A stretch of 64,000 nucleotides of DNA from Phlebotomus papatasi (GCF_024763615.1 NC_077223.1:78182627-78246626), one strand, 5' to 3'; shown: positions 11,401 to 21,600, numbered from the stretch's first letter. A program made the numbers and translations. The notes: generated from the sequence alone by a model not told the origin.

Positions 11401-14400
11401 GAAATAGATTTTTTCAAGATATTTTCATCAATTTTGCCGCAATTACAAAAATGTCATAAAAAGTCGGCTAAAGTCTTTTTCTTTAGCTTTAAGTGACATT
11501 TAGCATCAGTGGGATTCAGTGTATCAAGCGAAACAATATTTGGTATCCCCAGTTTAAAATTTCGTCTGGAAAACTGGTGGAAATTAGCACCCTGAAAGTG
11601 GCTATATCTACACAGGCCGGGGCAAGTGTAGCCAATGTGTCATACTTTTTTCATTATCCTCTCTAGAAAAAGTCAAGAATTTTAGAGCTTTGAACTTCAT
11701 TGTTTCATATAGCCAATATCCTAATGCTACTTATGAAACATAAAAATATTAGACAAACCTTATCATTTTTTCACAAATCATGCGCGAAAAAAAGCCTCAT
11801 TTGCTGGCTAATTCTACCCCGGTCTCCCCTACCGTGGAATGTTTTAAACCCGTCATTGATCTTTCTGAGTAAGGTGAGGCATTGATCTACTAAATTTTCC
11901 AAAAAAAAGACCTGATATTGCTAAAGAAAATGAAGTTTGTAGAGACAGATAAATAACAAGTAATAATATTCAAATAATAGATACAAAATTCAGTAAATAT
12001 GAAATTGAGATATTTTATCAGGTGCACATGAATGAGACATCTATTACACAAGAATTAAAAAAATAAATACACTAACGTGAAGAAAGTATAAAAGCGAGTG
12101 ATGATCAGTTGAGAATGTTAATAGTAACAACGAGTTCTAAAGATGCGTTTTATATTCATTACCGTTTTTGCCGCTTCGACATTTTTGTCAGGTTCTGGTA
12201 AGACCTTCGCTTAGCAAAAAGTCTGAAATCCTTTTCATTACCACAGAGAAGTTCATGAAATGGGTCCTGTTAAACTTAATGTGACAAGATTTAATATATT
12301 AATTGCCTATTTGTTCTGTGTCAAATGAAAAAAAAATATTGTTCGTTTTAGTCCTTTTGTAAAAATCTTCAAAAAGAAAGCTGAAATATTTTGATTTGCA
12401 TTTAGCACTTCCCGAGGAACTGCCTGATCCGGTCGAAAGCATAACAGCGATACAAGATACAGATGAACTCAAAATTTTGGACAACGATGGTAAGTAGTGG
12501 TACCACGGGCTTTCTTTAATTTTTGGGAATATTGGAGTTGAGACAGGGAATGTCCTATCTCTTGATGTCCTTCATTCACGAAGGTAACTGAATGGCGTCC
12601 CTCAACTTTACCTCTAAATCGAATTTGCATATGCATCCCGAGTTAGCTTATGTTAAGAATCTCACCTAAAATAGGCTGATCTAGGCTTATTACTAGCTTT
12701 TGTCATAATAGTGTGACGTCAAAATAACATTTTATCATTTTCTATGTTTCCAGAACTCGTAAAGCTACTTGATGATTTCCTGGTTTATATTAAAGGCAAA
12801 TTAGATTATTATAAGGAAGTATCAAAATACTTAATAGATAAAGCCGCGAAACTTATGAAAAAACTAAAAGAAATGAGAAAGAAACTATCTGAGAAAACCC
12901 GTGGACTATTCAAGAAAATTATGGATAGGCTCAAAGATATATTTGAAATGATTATCGATAAACCATAGGATTTGATAAAGAAATAACTCCAGTTACTGCA
13001 ATCAGATTTGTATCACTTAATTGGCATAATAAAGCAGCAATTTAAAAAAATAAAAGGTTTTTATATTTAAGGCATTGCAACAAAGGTATATTGTCAGTGT
13101 CTATAATTTAAAATGACCAGTGATAAGCCCAGACAAGTAACTCGAGGTGCTTGCAACTTGAAATGCGTGAAAATTCGATTTTGAGTTAAATTTTGGGTGT
13201 AATGGGTCTAGCCCACCTTTTAGATCAGGAAAATTTCATAAAGTCGAAATTCGGATCCCTTTCTTTTTCACATATTTTGCATATGACTATCTCATTCTTT
13301 TGCATACCAAAGTCGATTAAGCTAAATTGAATTTAGAGTGATGTTTAAAGGAAGAAGAAGAGTGCGAGAGAATGAGATAAACATATTCAAAGCACGTGAG
13401 AAAGAAAGGGATTTGAATTTCGACTTCGTAAAATTTTCCTAATCTAAAAGGCGTGCTGGAGCCATAAGGAATCGCGTCGAGCAATTTGTTGACTCGAAGC
13501 GATTCTTTTCCTCCAAAACTTCAACTCACGATCGAATTTTCACGCATTCCGAGTTACAAACACCTAGAGTTATATGCATAACCAGATCGCCTGTAAAGAA
13601 TCGCAACTACAATAAGCTTATCTGAGCTTTATCACTGATTTTCATTTAACTTTTAGGGCATAATCCAAAATGACGATACGTTTAGCTCTAAATCCCTAAA
13701 TTAAATAATAAAAGGTGTATTTTGAGTGTTAGATTACTTATTTTTCCATTATATACCAATATTAATCACTTAAATTGAATATATAAGTAACAGAATTCAG
13801 GACTATTTATTATGCCTCCGGTACATACCTTGTAGATCGTGAAAAAATTATGAAATCAAAATTCGCACCCCTTTCTTTCTCAAATATTTTGTATGTGTAT
13901 GCAGTCTTTCGCACTTCAAATTAGATTGAAATTGAACTAAATTGAATTTGGCGTGATGTTTAAAAGAAGAAGAAGAAGAGTATGAAAGAGTGGGAGAGAC
14001 TTATGCAAAAGGATTGAGAAAGAAAGAGACACGAATTTTGATTTCTTGAAATTTTCCTAATCTAAAAGGTGTGCTGAAGCCATTAATATTTAATATGTTT
14101 TTAAAATATATCAGTTTCTATTATTTATCTGTAAGATTAAAAGGTAGGATTTGTTTAATTTTAGAGGTAACAAAAATGATAAAAAATAGCTAGGAAAACA
14201 ACTGAAACTGACTACTTTTTCTACACAAAAAAGGGGGTGCGATTAACACTTTTTCCTCATAACTTTAACAATTTTTAGGTGTAAAAATATATCAACATTT
14301 TTTAATGTTAATTTTACACCTTTCTAAGGGAAAAATTAACATGAAAAAGGGTTAATTTAACCCCTAATACACCTAAAAAGGGTAATATTCACACCGATTT

Positions 14401-17400
14401 CGGATCAATATTGCAGGGTAAAATTAACATTTCCGGAATGTTATTTTAACTTTTTCGGATTTCTCTCAGTGTCCCAATTATCCTTTGTTAAATATATGCA
14501 TTTTAATGCTATATTTAAGGTTTATAAAACTATAAATATACAAGAAAAATATCAACCACTTTAAGCTAAAACTTAAGCATAATATTCAATTGTACTCTGT
14601 GTCAAATAATGCAGAAGTTATAGCCAATGTTTTACTGGATTAAACACTTCATTGATCTTAATGGAAATCAATTCTGAATTAATTAAATACAACTTTTTGT
14701 GCTTTAGAAGAAGATAACGCAGAATTTATATCTTAATTTGTTGCAGCAAAAGATTTATTATGCGAAATCGCGTCCCGAACAATTTTAACATAGTGAATGA
14801 TGTTAATTGAAATTCTAACTCCTTGCAACCATTGCACAATTTTATGTGGAAAAACTTGATCATGCGATAGAATCTCTCAATTTATCATAAACGCAATATG
14901 TAATCAAATTTATTTCTAATTGGCATTAAAATAGATAATAAAATATGCACTTAAGAGTAACTTACAAAATCCGGCTTAATGCATGATCTCATGAGATGAC
15001 TGACGGGATTGCCATAGATTTTGAGAAATTGAAAGGATCCCTCAATGTTGCCCCTGAGCTTTGGTCCCGCCTGACCTACAAACAGAGTTGAGGCAGAATC
15101 GAAGGTCATGGCAGTAGGTTGACGCTTGATTTTCACCGTGCTGAACTCATCACAGTCCAAATAGAACACAAGAGTGTCGTGTAGAACTTTGAAAGCAAAA
15201 TTGAACCATTCCTTCGTGTATGGAATTTCAAATGCGTACAATTCGCGCGATGAATCATACGATGGATCAGTGTAATAAAGTGTTATGTTCATGAACTCAT
15301 TCAACACCGGTGAAAGGTGAACACCGAGTTGAACTATCGTTTCCAGAGGATTTACCACACTGAATATGTATCCACCTGAAATTGAGATAAAACATGTTTT
15401 GATTAAACATTTTTTTCTTGAAAATTTCACTGGGTAACTACAAATTGTCACAAATATCATTTGGCTTCTATACATTTATTTAATATTCCATTATATTTAA
15501 GTTTTATGTTCCTTTCTATCATAATTAGCGTATCGTGTGGAAGATTTGTATAAATTTTAAACATAACACAGATTTTTAATCTCGCACTTTCTTTTTAATC
15601 TGCATATTTATTCTTTTTGAACAGATTCCTCATTTCCGGAATCAGATTTTGTTCTTTACGAAAACTAGGTTTTAGTCTATTTATTGTAATGCATTTATTT
15701 CTGGTATATAATAATTAATTTGCACTGATTATAATAAATCATTGTCAAAAATTAAAAGTTACATTTACTACATAAGTATAACGTTCTATAAACATTAGCA
15801 TAATTTTAGCAATTGTTTGGGTTTCCGTTTGAAGCTATTAAAATCAATTTTTGAATAGTTTTGAAATAATTAAAAGTATAGGGTAAGTGTGCCAAATTCC
15901 GGCCAGCTTGCAATTTCGGCCACCTTTTTTGTTCCTCAAATTTCCATGAACTTTTATATTTTACGTACTCTAGAGATTATACAATGCAAAAGAATAACAA
16001 AAAATGTAACTTCGATAAACGAGATGACGTGAAAAAGATATTGGAAGAACTCCGGAAGGACAAGGAATTGTGAGAATGATGGTGGCCGAAATAGGGTACC
16101 AAAGCTATGTCTATATTTTTATTCATTTTAAAATGTATTAAGAATGATTTTTAGAGTAAATAAAGACGGTAAACTCTTTACAAGGTTCCAAACAACACTC
16201 TTTCAGAAGAAAGAATAAAAAAAATCAATTTGGCACACTTACTCTAAACTGATCTCAATGTTCGTGATGCATTTCGTCGTGTAGGTTTGGCCAAATCCCG
16301 AAAGCCAACATCCTATGAAGAGATAAAATCCCGAATGGGTTTGAAATTCCGAAAGGCAAAATTCTGAAAAGCCAAAACCCTACGAAGATATAAAATCTCG
16401 AATTTGGCGTAATTCCGAAAATAAAAATCCCAAAAAGTCAAAATCCTTTGAAGAGAAACATCCAGAATGGGTTGTAATTTCGAAATCCAAAATCATATGA
16501 AGAGATAAAATCCTGAATGGGTCGAAGTCGCGAAAGCTAAAATCCCGAAAAGCAAAAATCTTACGAAGAAACAAAATACCGAATGGTTTGAAGTTCCGAA
16601 AACCAAAATCTCGCACGGGTCGAAGTCCTGAAAACCAAAATCCTTTGAATGGGTCAAAATACCGGAATCCAAAATACCGAATGGGTCAATATCCTTGAAG
16701 GGACAAAATTATACAGAGGATGTGTGGAATAACTTTCGAAGCCACAGAATATTTCGCTTTGCCTCCGAGAAGCGCAGGTGCAATCGCGGGTGCACCTATG
16801 ACATTTTAAGGAATTCAAGATTTTAGCTTTTGGGGTTTCGACCTTTTCGAAATTTGGTTTTCAGAATTTTGGCCGGGAAAATAGGTTAATGGATTGTTAC
16901 GGATCTAGTAAAGTGTTTGATAGGTCTTGCAATTTTGTATAACTTACGTTCAATTTTGAAATATCAAAATCAGACATAGGGTAAAGTGGTACAAGTTGGA
17001 CAGGGTTTTTTGTCTTGATAAATTTAGTACTTCATTTTTATTTGTATATTTTTAATGCTTTAGTTTTATAATTTGGTTCCTTGTGCTTATGGCTCCGGCA
17101 CACCTTTTAGATCAGGAAAATTTCATGGAATCGAAATTCGAAACCTTCTCTTTCTCACATGGTTTGCATATGACTATTTCATTCTTTCGCTACCAAATTC
17201 AATTGAGCTAAATTGAATTTGGAGTGATGTTTAAGAGAAGAAGAAGAGTGCGAGAGAATAAGATAGACATACTCAAAGCATTTGAGAAAGAAAGGGAACC
17301 GAATTTCGACTTCATGAAATTTTCCTGATCTAAAAGGTGTGCCGGAGGCATTAAAAACAAATTTTGTACTGTATTTATCAAGAAAAAAACCATGTCCAAA

Positions 17401-18527
17401 TTGTACCGGCGAATTGTCCAACTTGCAACACTATGTCCAACTTGTATCACTTTACCCTTATTATAAAAAAATTTATCAAAAAGTTGTTTAAAGAATATTT
17501 TGGTATTGTATTTCGCATATTTTAATGTTCGATAAGGATTTACATATTATATGGTACTCTAAAAATCTTTTGTAATACTTTACAACTCATCTGAACATGT
17601 CGACTAAACTTACACGCTGAGAAGAAAACAGAAAACTGGGATTGGATCGCGAGTTTGAAAATTATTCAAAATCGTAGCTCACCGAAAGCTTTAGGAAGGA
17701 AAAAGAAAAGCTTTTACTCTATGCTGAACTATCTCCTGTCAGCTGATGATCACCGGACATAACTTCATATCTCTTTATTCTGATATTAACTGTTTTTAGC
17801 AATTTTATAATATTTTTTAATAATTTTATTTGAAGTAAGTTATTTTGAATTAGAAATAGCTAATTTGTGAGATAATTTAATTTATTTGTACACAATAAAA
17901 ACCGAAGAAACATCACTAACTTATTCATATTGTTTTTGATCTCATTTCTAGTGTATTAAAAGAGTTATAACTCGGCCTTCGTATGATCACTGCACGTGGC
18001 ACTAAAATGTTCTGCACGATATCACTAAACATTTTAGAAAAATCGTTTAAAAATATCAATAACCAATCCAAATGTTTTTTGCACTTCAAATAAATTATTT
18101 TGAAAATAACGATTTAAATTTACTGCATGCACTTTTCACTGAACTTCAGAACCTCACCTGAAAGCGACTCAAGCCTAATTAATCCATTTATGAGAAAATC
18201 ATTCAGTCGTTCAGGTAAAATGAGCCGATAGGGCGTCTTAATGTCTGCCTCCTTTTGGATATTGAGCACGGGAAAATTATCGTTGTCTGTGATGAAAGCC
18301 ACACCGTCATTTGGCAATGCAACAGCATCCAAGAGATTGTATTCCAGGAAAGGATCTGCGAGACAATTGTGCACAGAAATAGAATTAGCGATATTGCTGG
18401 TTTTTTTTTTTGGATGGGAAATAGTGCGGGCATACCTCTGGGTTCAGAGTCAGCAGCATCACCTCTGATGGCAGTCTCCTGGCCGAGAAGCAGTGGAATG
18501 ATGATGAGTTGTGTGATGATGCCTCTC
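2358..18527 (-). CDS. Mp: Multiplexin-type collagen (collagen XV/XVIII family), partial gene of 13 visible exons
   Basis: Secreted basement-membrane collagen and proteoglycan core of the XV/XVIII family. Transcription runs right to left. The exons give, in order, a hydrophobic signal core, a thrombospondin/laminin-G-like N-terminal domain, Gly-X-Y blocks split by non-collagen interruptions, and the start of the trimerisation domain that is diagnostic of this family (motifs TIVFLVAEEALLLRV and GWQYIS). Every junction I could define is GT-AG and in phase. From the end of the thrombospondin-like domain onward all exons are whole codons, most of them multiples of 9 bp, as is usual for collagens. 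Missing are the exon with the ATG (upstream, above 18.53 kb) and the hinge and endostatin exons (below 2.36 kb, probably left of the window). Small extra exons could have escaped me. The symbol follows the Drosophila name. Confidence 0.9.
2519..2674 (-). CDS. Mp: Multiplexin exon l: end of helix and entry to trimerisation domain
   Basis: 156 bp, acceptor TTTGTAG, donor GTAATT. It starts IVGEKGEKGAKGEAGPPG, then leaves the collagen repeat and ends VVQNIDELRK, the lead-in to the trimerisation domain of collagens XV/XVIII. Confidence 0.9.
2934..2978 (-). CDS. Mp: Multiplexin exon k: 45-bp collagen exon
   Basis: Exactly 45 bp, five Gly-X-Y triplets GIKGDPGDKGDRGEV, between acceptor TTTGTAG and donor GTGAGT. 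45 bp is a classic collagen exon size. Confidence 0.88.
3142..3258 (-). CDS. Mp: Multiplexin exon j: basic collagenous block
   Basis: 117 bp (39 codons). It encodes GDKGERGQRGRRGKPGPPG to GDTGYPGWP before donor GTATGT. The RGQRGRRGK stretch is strongly basic and could bind heparan sulfate. The acceptor (TTCAAAG) is weak, so the 5' border may shift by a few codons. Confidence 0.85.
3312..3554 (-). CDS. Mp: Multiplexin exon i: two collagenous blocks around a CxC interruption
   Basis: 243 bp (81 codons), acceptor TTTTTTAG, donor GTAAGA. Gly-X-Y runs flank the interruption VIYGDPVNSSQCQCTGDKG, which has an N-glycosylation sequon (NSS) and a second CxC motif. The exon ends in a non-collagen stretch with the sequon NIT. 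Confidence 0.9.
3617..3772 (-). CDS. Mp: Multiplexin exon h: interruption and charged collagenous block
   Basis: 156 bp (52 codons), acceptor TTTTTCAG, donor GTATTT. It opens with a non-collagen ESLIVNTMQNLNNNLMG segment that is likely helical, then charged triplets such as GDKGMKGDKGDEGSRG. Confidence 0.88.
4013..4258. repeat. Near-tandem duplication of about 100 bp
   Basis: A segment starting GAGAAATGCATAAAAG at about 4013 recurs 146 bp later with few changes, both copies containing TCGATTATCTCGGAAACTAT. It lies in a Multiplexin intron. Confidence 0.75.
4262..4803. repeat. GC/CpG-rich minisatellite
   Basis: About 540 bp of degenerate units of roughly 28-30 bp built on GAAAATCCGCGAAAAAATAC plus GCGCCCCGC. 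The long open frames across it on both strands are products of the repeat and are not genes. Composition is far richer in CG dinucleotides than the flanks. Confidence 0.9.
4804..5680. other. Multiplexin intron, no gene seen
   Basis: Contains a short GA microsatellite near 4865 and mostly unremarkable AT-rich sequence up to the repeat at 5680. Confidence 0.5.
5680..5823 (+). repeat. Dispersed repeat, copy 1
   Basis: Shares about 140 bp with 22932-23110 in opposite orientation, including CCCGAAATTGCCGACTTATG and a small terminal hairpin (GGTGTGACTAGAAGGAATCACACC region). Confidence 0.75.
5869..6102. mobile_element. MITE with CAGTAGACTCTC ends, copy 1
   Basis: 234 bp. Ends CAGTAGACTCTCTCTCAAAT and GAGTGAGAGTCTACTG are inverted repeats, with TA on both sides. 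CAGT-type ends with TA targets are typical of the pogo/Tigger branch of Tc1/mariner. Confidence 0.85.
6105..6876. other. Multiplexin intron, no gene seen
   Basis: AT-rich, no exon, promoter or repeat that I can support. Confidence 0.5.
6877..7038 (-). CDS. Mp: Multiplexin exon g: uninterrupted Gly-X-Y block
   Basis: 162 bp (54 codons), acceptor TTTTTGCAG, donor GTAAGT. It is nearly all Gly-X-Y, from GATGSPGMRGATGSKGSRG to GPPGPAGPPGFPENY. This is the longest uninterrupted single-exon helix seen in the gene here. Confidence 0.92.
7102..7266 (-). CDS. Mp: Multiplexin exon f: cysteine-containing interruption and collagenous block
   Basis: 165 bp (55 codons), acceptor TTGTAG, donor GTACTA. It begins IAETVFLTKKPQETCSCNVT, with a CxC motif overlapping a possible N-glycosylation site, and returns to Gly-X-Y at GPPGMPGKEGRAGPPGTK. 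The CxC could form inter-chain disulfides. Confidence 0.88.
7332..7457 (-). CDS. Mp: Multiplexin exon e: Gly-Pro-Pro block and interruption
   Basis: Encodes GPPGDSIRGPPGPPGPPGFP followed by a non-collagen stretch with an N-glycosylation sequon (TNNTEL) and ending TIRQ before donor GTGAGA. The start is uncertain: an AG at 7458-7459 gives VCLKGPPG, while a second AG gives a start at 7445. Both are phase 0. Confidence 0.85.
7902..8018 (-). CDS. Mp: Multiplexin exon d: linker and start of first collagenous block
   Basis: 117 bp (39 codons), acceptor TTTCCAG, donor GTAAGT. It opens KKKGDLGFPTDTF, passes through a serine/aspartate-rich linker, and ends in Gly-X-Y triplets GSKGEKGDRGLR. Both ends are phase 0. 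Confidence 0.88.
8602..10132. mobile_element. 1.5-kb foldback element with internal tandem repeats in opposite orientations
   Basis: Ends AGCTGTCTACACACTA and TAGTGTATAGCCAGCT are inverted repeats, flanked by TAA on both sides (8599-8601 and 10133-10135). Inside, units of roughly 110-120 bp built on GGTCAGAAGA and AGATCTTCTGGGATTTTCT run in one direction at about 8900-9160 and in the other at about 9160-9760. Confidence 0.8.
10896..11829. mobile_element. Non-autonomous element with GGGGAGACCGGGG ends
   Basis: 934 bp. Ends GGGGAGACCGGGGTACAATT and TCTACCCCGGTCTCCCC are inverted repeats with TA duplications at both sides. No transposase is visible. Confidence 0.85.
12087..12094 (+). promoter_or_regulatory. 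TATA box of the nested gene
   Basis: TATAAAAG lies 49 bp before the first exon's ATG at 12143 (from the end of the box). This fits a transcription start near 12115-12120 and a leader of about 25 bases. A TCAGTT at 12105-12110 resembles an initiator but is too close to the box. Confidence 0.65.
12143..12968 (+). CDS. Nested gene for a small secreted lysine-rich helical protein, family unknown
   Basis: Three exons: 12143-12197, 12406-12489 and 12754-12968, all joined by GT-AG introns with consistent phase (donors GTAAGA and GTAAGT; acceptors TTTAG and TTCCAG). They encode 117 residues. Residues 1-18 (MRFIFITVFAASTFLSGS) are a clear signal peptide. A short acidic proline-containing stretch follows (ALPEELPDPVES), then about 70 residues with heptad-like spacing of leucine/isoleucine and many lysines (about 20 Lys/Arg against 12 Asp/Glu), predicted as long amphipathic helices. 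There is no cysteine, so it is not a defensin-like peptide. The gene lies wholly inside the Multiplexin intron on the opposite strand, with its own TATA box and poly(A) signal. I do not recognise a family. A secreted salivary, venom-like or membrane-active peptide are possible readings, but they are inference only. Confidence 0.82.
13028..13033 (+). terminator. Poly(A) signal of the nested gene
   Basis: AATAAA, 60 bp after the stop codon at 12966-12968, followed within 30 bases by a T-rich stretch. Confidence 0.65.
13203..13464. mobile_element. MITE family 'GGCTCCGGCACACC', copy 1
   Basis: 262 bp with inverted ends around CACCTTTTAGATCAGGAAAA and TTTTCCTAATCTAAAAGGCG, and a TAA duplication at 13200-13202 and 13465-13467. 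The TWA target suggests a PIF/Harbinger-like mobiliser. Confidence 0.85.
13813..14082. mobile_element. MITE family 'GGCTCCGGCACACC', copy 2
   Basis: 270 bp, diverged at its left end, right end TTTTCCTAATCTAAAAGGTG, TTA duplication at 13810-13812 and 14083-14085. Confidence 0.8.
14221..14471 (-). mobile_element. 252-bp MITE with CACTGAGAGAAATCC end, copy 1
   Basis: Reverse orientation: right end TTCGGATTTCTCTCAGTG. The left end is decayed. Its interior (AACATTCCGG, GGTGTAAAAT) matches 24591-24842 and 48363-48614. Confidence 0.8.
14966..15375 (-). CDS. Mp: Multiplexin exon c: rest of thrombospondin-like domain
   Basis: 410 bp, acceptor TTTCAG, donor GTAAGT. It encodes GGYIFSVVNPLETIVQLGV, then strands ending in LRGNIEGSFQFLKIYGNP and SCIKPDF. 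Two cysteines (in YLDCDEF and RSCIKP) are placed as the disulfide pair expected of this fold. A 6.9-kb intron follows, and a gene on the other strand lies within it. Confidence 0.92.
15881..16244. mobile_element. MITE with GGGTAAGTGTGCCAAATT ends, internally deleted copy
   Basis: TA on both sides. The left end GGGTAAGTGTGCCAAATTCC matches 51497-51919, but about 60 bp near the right end are missing. Confidence 0.82.
16285..16700. repeat. Degenerate tandem repeat of about 70 bp units
   Basis: Recurring blocks of GAAGAGATAAAATCCCGAATGGGT and CCGAAAAGCCAAAATCC type. Open frames here are repeat artefacts. Confidence 0.75.
16979..17457. mobile_element. MITE with GGGTAAAGTGGTACAAG ends, split by another MITE
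   Basis: Ends GGGTAAAGTGGTACAAGTTG and CAACTTGTATCACTTTACCC. Without the insertion at 17090-17350 it would be about 215 bp and matches 42197-42431. Confidence 0.88.
17090..17350. mobile_element. MITE family 'GGCTCCGGCACACC', copy 3, inserted in another MITE
   Basis: 261 bp with near-perfect ends TGGCTCCGGCACACCTTTTA and TAAAAGGTGTGCCGGAGGCA, flanked by TTA. It splits the element at 16979-17457. The uninterrupted relative at 42197-42431 shows the empty site. Confidence 0.92.
18158..18355 (-). CDS. Mp: Multiplexin exon b: first part of thrombospondin-like domain
   Basis: 198 bp, acceptor TGTCTCGCAG, donor GTGAGG. The product starts DPFLEYNLLDAVALPND and ends RLESLSG, with the alternating hydrophobic strands expected of the TSPN/laminin-G-like domain of collagens XV and XVIII. 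The phases with both neighbouring exons fit without a break. Confidence 0.88.
18436..18527 (-). CDS. Mp: Multiplexin exon a: signal-peptide core
   Basis: 92 bp between an acceptor ending TATTTTGCAG and a donor GTATGC. It encodes RGIITQLIIIPLLLGQETA and an acidic stretch ending SEPR. The isoleucine/leucine run is a good hydrophobic core for a secretion signal. The exon begins with one base that completes a codon, so an upstream exon supplying the ATG is required. The reading frame stays open upstream to about 18604 but holds no ATG. Confidence 0.75.
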
Positions 18528-18605
18528 CTGCAAAATACGAGAGATTGAGGTGATGGTGGACGAGGTTGTTGCAGGTGAAAAGCAATTACATGATGCCCGC
18601 ACACT

Positions 18606-21600
18606 CCCTCGCGAAATTCACTGAAGTCTCAACGTCTTCCCCCTGCTGCCTTTTGGCCACTTCACCGACACAATAGATGTACTCTCTAGGCTCTTTTCCT
18701 CACAACACCAACAGCCATGCCCAGTGAATGATGGTTGTATCAACACTGGGTGAGTAGTTTTGCATATAAGAGTTGCTTTGGAGAGCAAAATGTGCTTGGC
18801 GGTTTCGGATAAAAGGTGGAAAAATTCAAAAAACCGGTTGAACATTTAATACACGCCACCAATAGACATCATCACCATGGTGATCACTGACAAATCTAGA
18901 TTTCCCCTGACCACAAATCCCCACTAAACGATAGTCTCCCTGGGAAGAATTCTTCAATTAAAATGGATTTAATATGAATTAATTATTGTTCCTCGTGCTG
19001 AACTAGCAATCTTTTGCATACATTATTACCAATTGTCCGCCCAAAATCATATGCTTCCCATTCAAATGGTGTACTGCCCATAAAATCCCTCACTCATTGA
19101 AAACACTTTGCAGCCCAAAAGAATCCCACCCAAAAAGCTCCGCACTCCCAAACTCTATATCAAACAATTTTTCCGGGAGGAGAGGAAGGGATATTAACCA
19201 ATAAATCTTCTTCTCAACTCCTAACGCACCTTTCCATTCACAACTTCTCGTATTTCAGGCGCCTTTTTCAGCTCAAAATACAGAAATTAAAAAAGAGTCA
19301 CGAATATCTTCCACCTCAAAATCTTCACTATCTCTGTTTATCTTTGCAAATTCTTCGCGAGGAGAGATTGATGGAAAAAAAATCCACGCAGGCGCCTATC
19401 TGCCATTCTCCCGAGATGACAGAGAATATCGCAAGAATTACCATCGAAATGGCACTTAAATTGTCGCCAGACTCTTTTTTGTACTCTCATGGTGCGCTCA
19501 CCCATTAAATTAGCATATTTACTCCAATATTCTCCATAACTCATAAAATAATACCATATACACAATTTCCGCACAATTCCCCCTACAATGTTTGATGTTT
19601 AGTTTGGTGCGTTTTTCGAAAGGAATACCTCTCATCTCTTTAATAAGATCGTAAACCCAGGCGATATAAAAGCATATAGAGTTCAAATGGATCTGAGATT
19701 CTTAATTAACGCAAACATCTATCATCTGGTTTTTCTTGTTCCAAGATCCTGATTTCCTTGTGAGTAGACCTAATTTTGAAAGATATAATAAAAACTAATG
19801 ATTCTATAGATTGGATTTTAAAATAATTATTCTACACAGCCGACTAATGCAGTAGGCCCTCAGGTTTACCCCCGTGATCCAATGTGTGCAATTTCATTAT
19901 AGCATGCTATTATATGCCATTATAGAATTAGTAGGAGAAATTTTAGCTTAAGGGGTTATGTGGGCCACAAAACATAAAAAACAAGGCATTTTATTTAAAT
20001 TAGTTTTTCTATTACAAAAAAAAAATATAAATTTTAAGGCATAATATTCTGAAATTTTCATTTAAAAAATTAGTCGTTGGGATCTGGTTAAAAAAAACCT
20101 TGCTTTACGGTATTAGACACGACTATTTAGAGCAGGTTCACCTGAAGTCAAAAAAAAAATTATTTCTTGTTAGCAGATGAGTTAAACTAGTCCTTAAGGC
20201 CTTAAACAAAGGATTTTTGTTTCCGTGATTAAGAGCACCAAAAATAGTTTTTTTCGTACAAAATTCTCATAAAAATTCAAAATAATTTTTTCCATAAATT
20301 ACTTGTTAAAATACAAGTTTAACTAATCGGCTGGTAGGAAATATTAGTTTGCTGACTTCCAATGAATCTACTCTGACAAAGATTATAACTACAGTAAAAT
20401 AAGCTTTATCAAAATAGGTCTCCGAAAGTCAGTTCTCAACGGCTGAATTTTTAAATTTTAAGAAAATATACTATAAATGTTGTACTTTTATATGTTAAGA
20501 GCTTAAATTAAATTCTTAATATTTTGCAAAAAATAGAAAAAATATGCTGTTTTTTTATTTTGTTAATATAGTGTAACCTCTTAATAGTGGAATATCAGCG
20601 CTGTAACATCCAGAGTTTTAAATTTAAGTGGTAGGTCTTACTTCCTTTTTTTCGAAATTTCAGGAACAAGAGATCTTAAGTTTGTAACCTGTATTAATAT
20701 ATATTACTTCTTACGTTAGAGAGATTTATTTTCTTATTTTTTGCAACTAAGTACAACATAAAAAAAATCAGATGAGATAGGTATTTATGAATTTTATGCT
20801 ACAAAACGAAAATGGTTGACCTTACATACCTATGTAACGTTATTATGCAACGAGCTTTCTTTTGGGAAACATATTATTAGCAAAATTTCAATCAATTTGC
20901 TAAAAGCAGGAATATAAACGTAAGGAATATAAAAGCTACTTAAAGTGTAAGCAATGCAGAAGAATATTTTGGGAAATAATTTTAGGATCATAGAAGAGAA
21001 CTTGATTGGTTGAACTAAAGTTTTAAATTGAATAAGGTTGAGCTTAAAATTATATTTTTAAGCAGAAGAAGTCATTAAATTTGAAGATTCATTTAGTTCA
21101 TTTTTCTGTGATTTTATAAGACAATAATGAGATAGGGGATTGACTTTCCATTTTGGTATAATTTTTATCCTTTTATCATGAAATTGGACACATTTTTATT
21201 TAATTATAGAATAGAAAATGATGGCTTGGTAAAAATTGTAAGACCTTCCCAGTTGTTCCATTTTTATTTAAATCTATAGAGCAATTTTAATGAAAATAGT
21301 CAACATTGGGATCAGTCAGATTTGTGAAGTGTTAAAAATGTTCAAGACGTTTCATTATTATAACAAGCAAAAAAAGAAATAAAGCTTTAAAATCTTAACT
21401 TATATAAACATCATAAACACTGATTACTGAGTGGTTGATCCTTGTACCAAGTTCTGTGTAAACGTATTTTATAAAAGCTTCTATAAAAAGTAATTAGGAA
21501 AATAATTTTCAAAATTTTATTCAATTATGTTTGAGTTTTCCAAAATATAAATTTGAATAAAACTTTGAGAAACTTTATTTAAGTACCAGTTTACAAAAAC

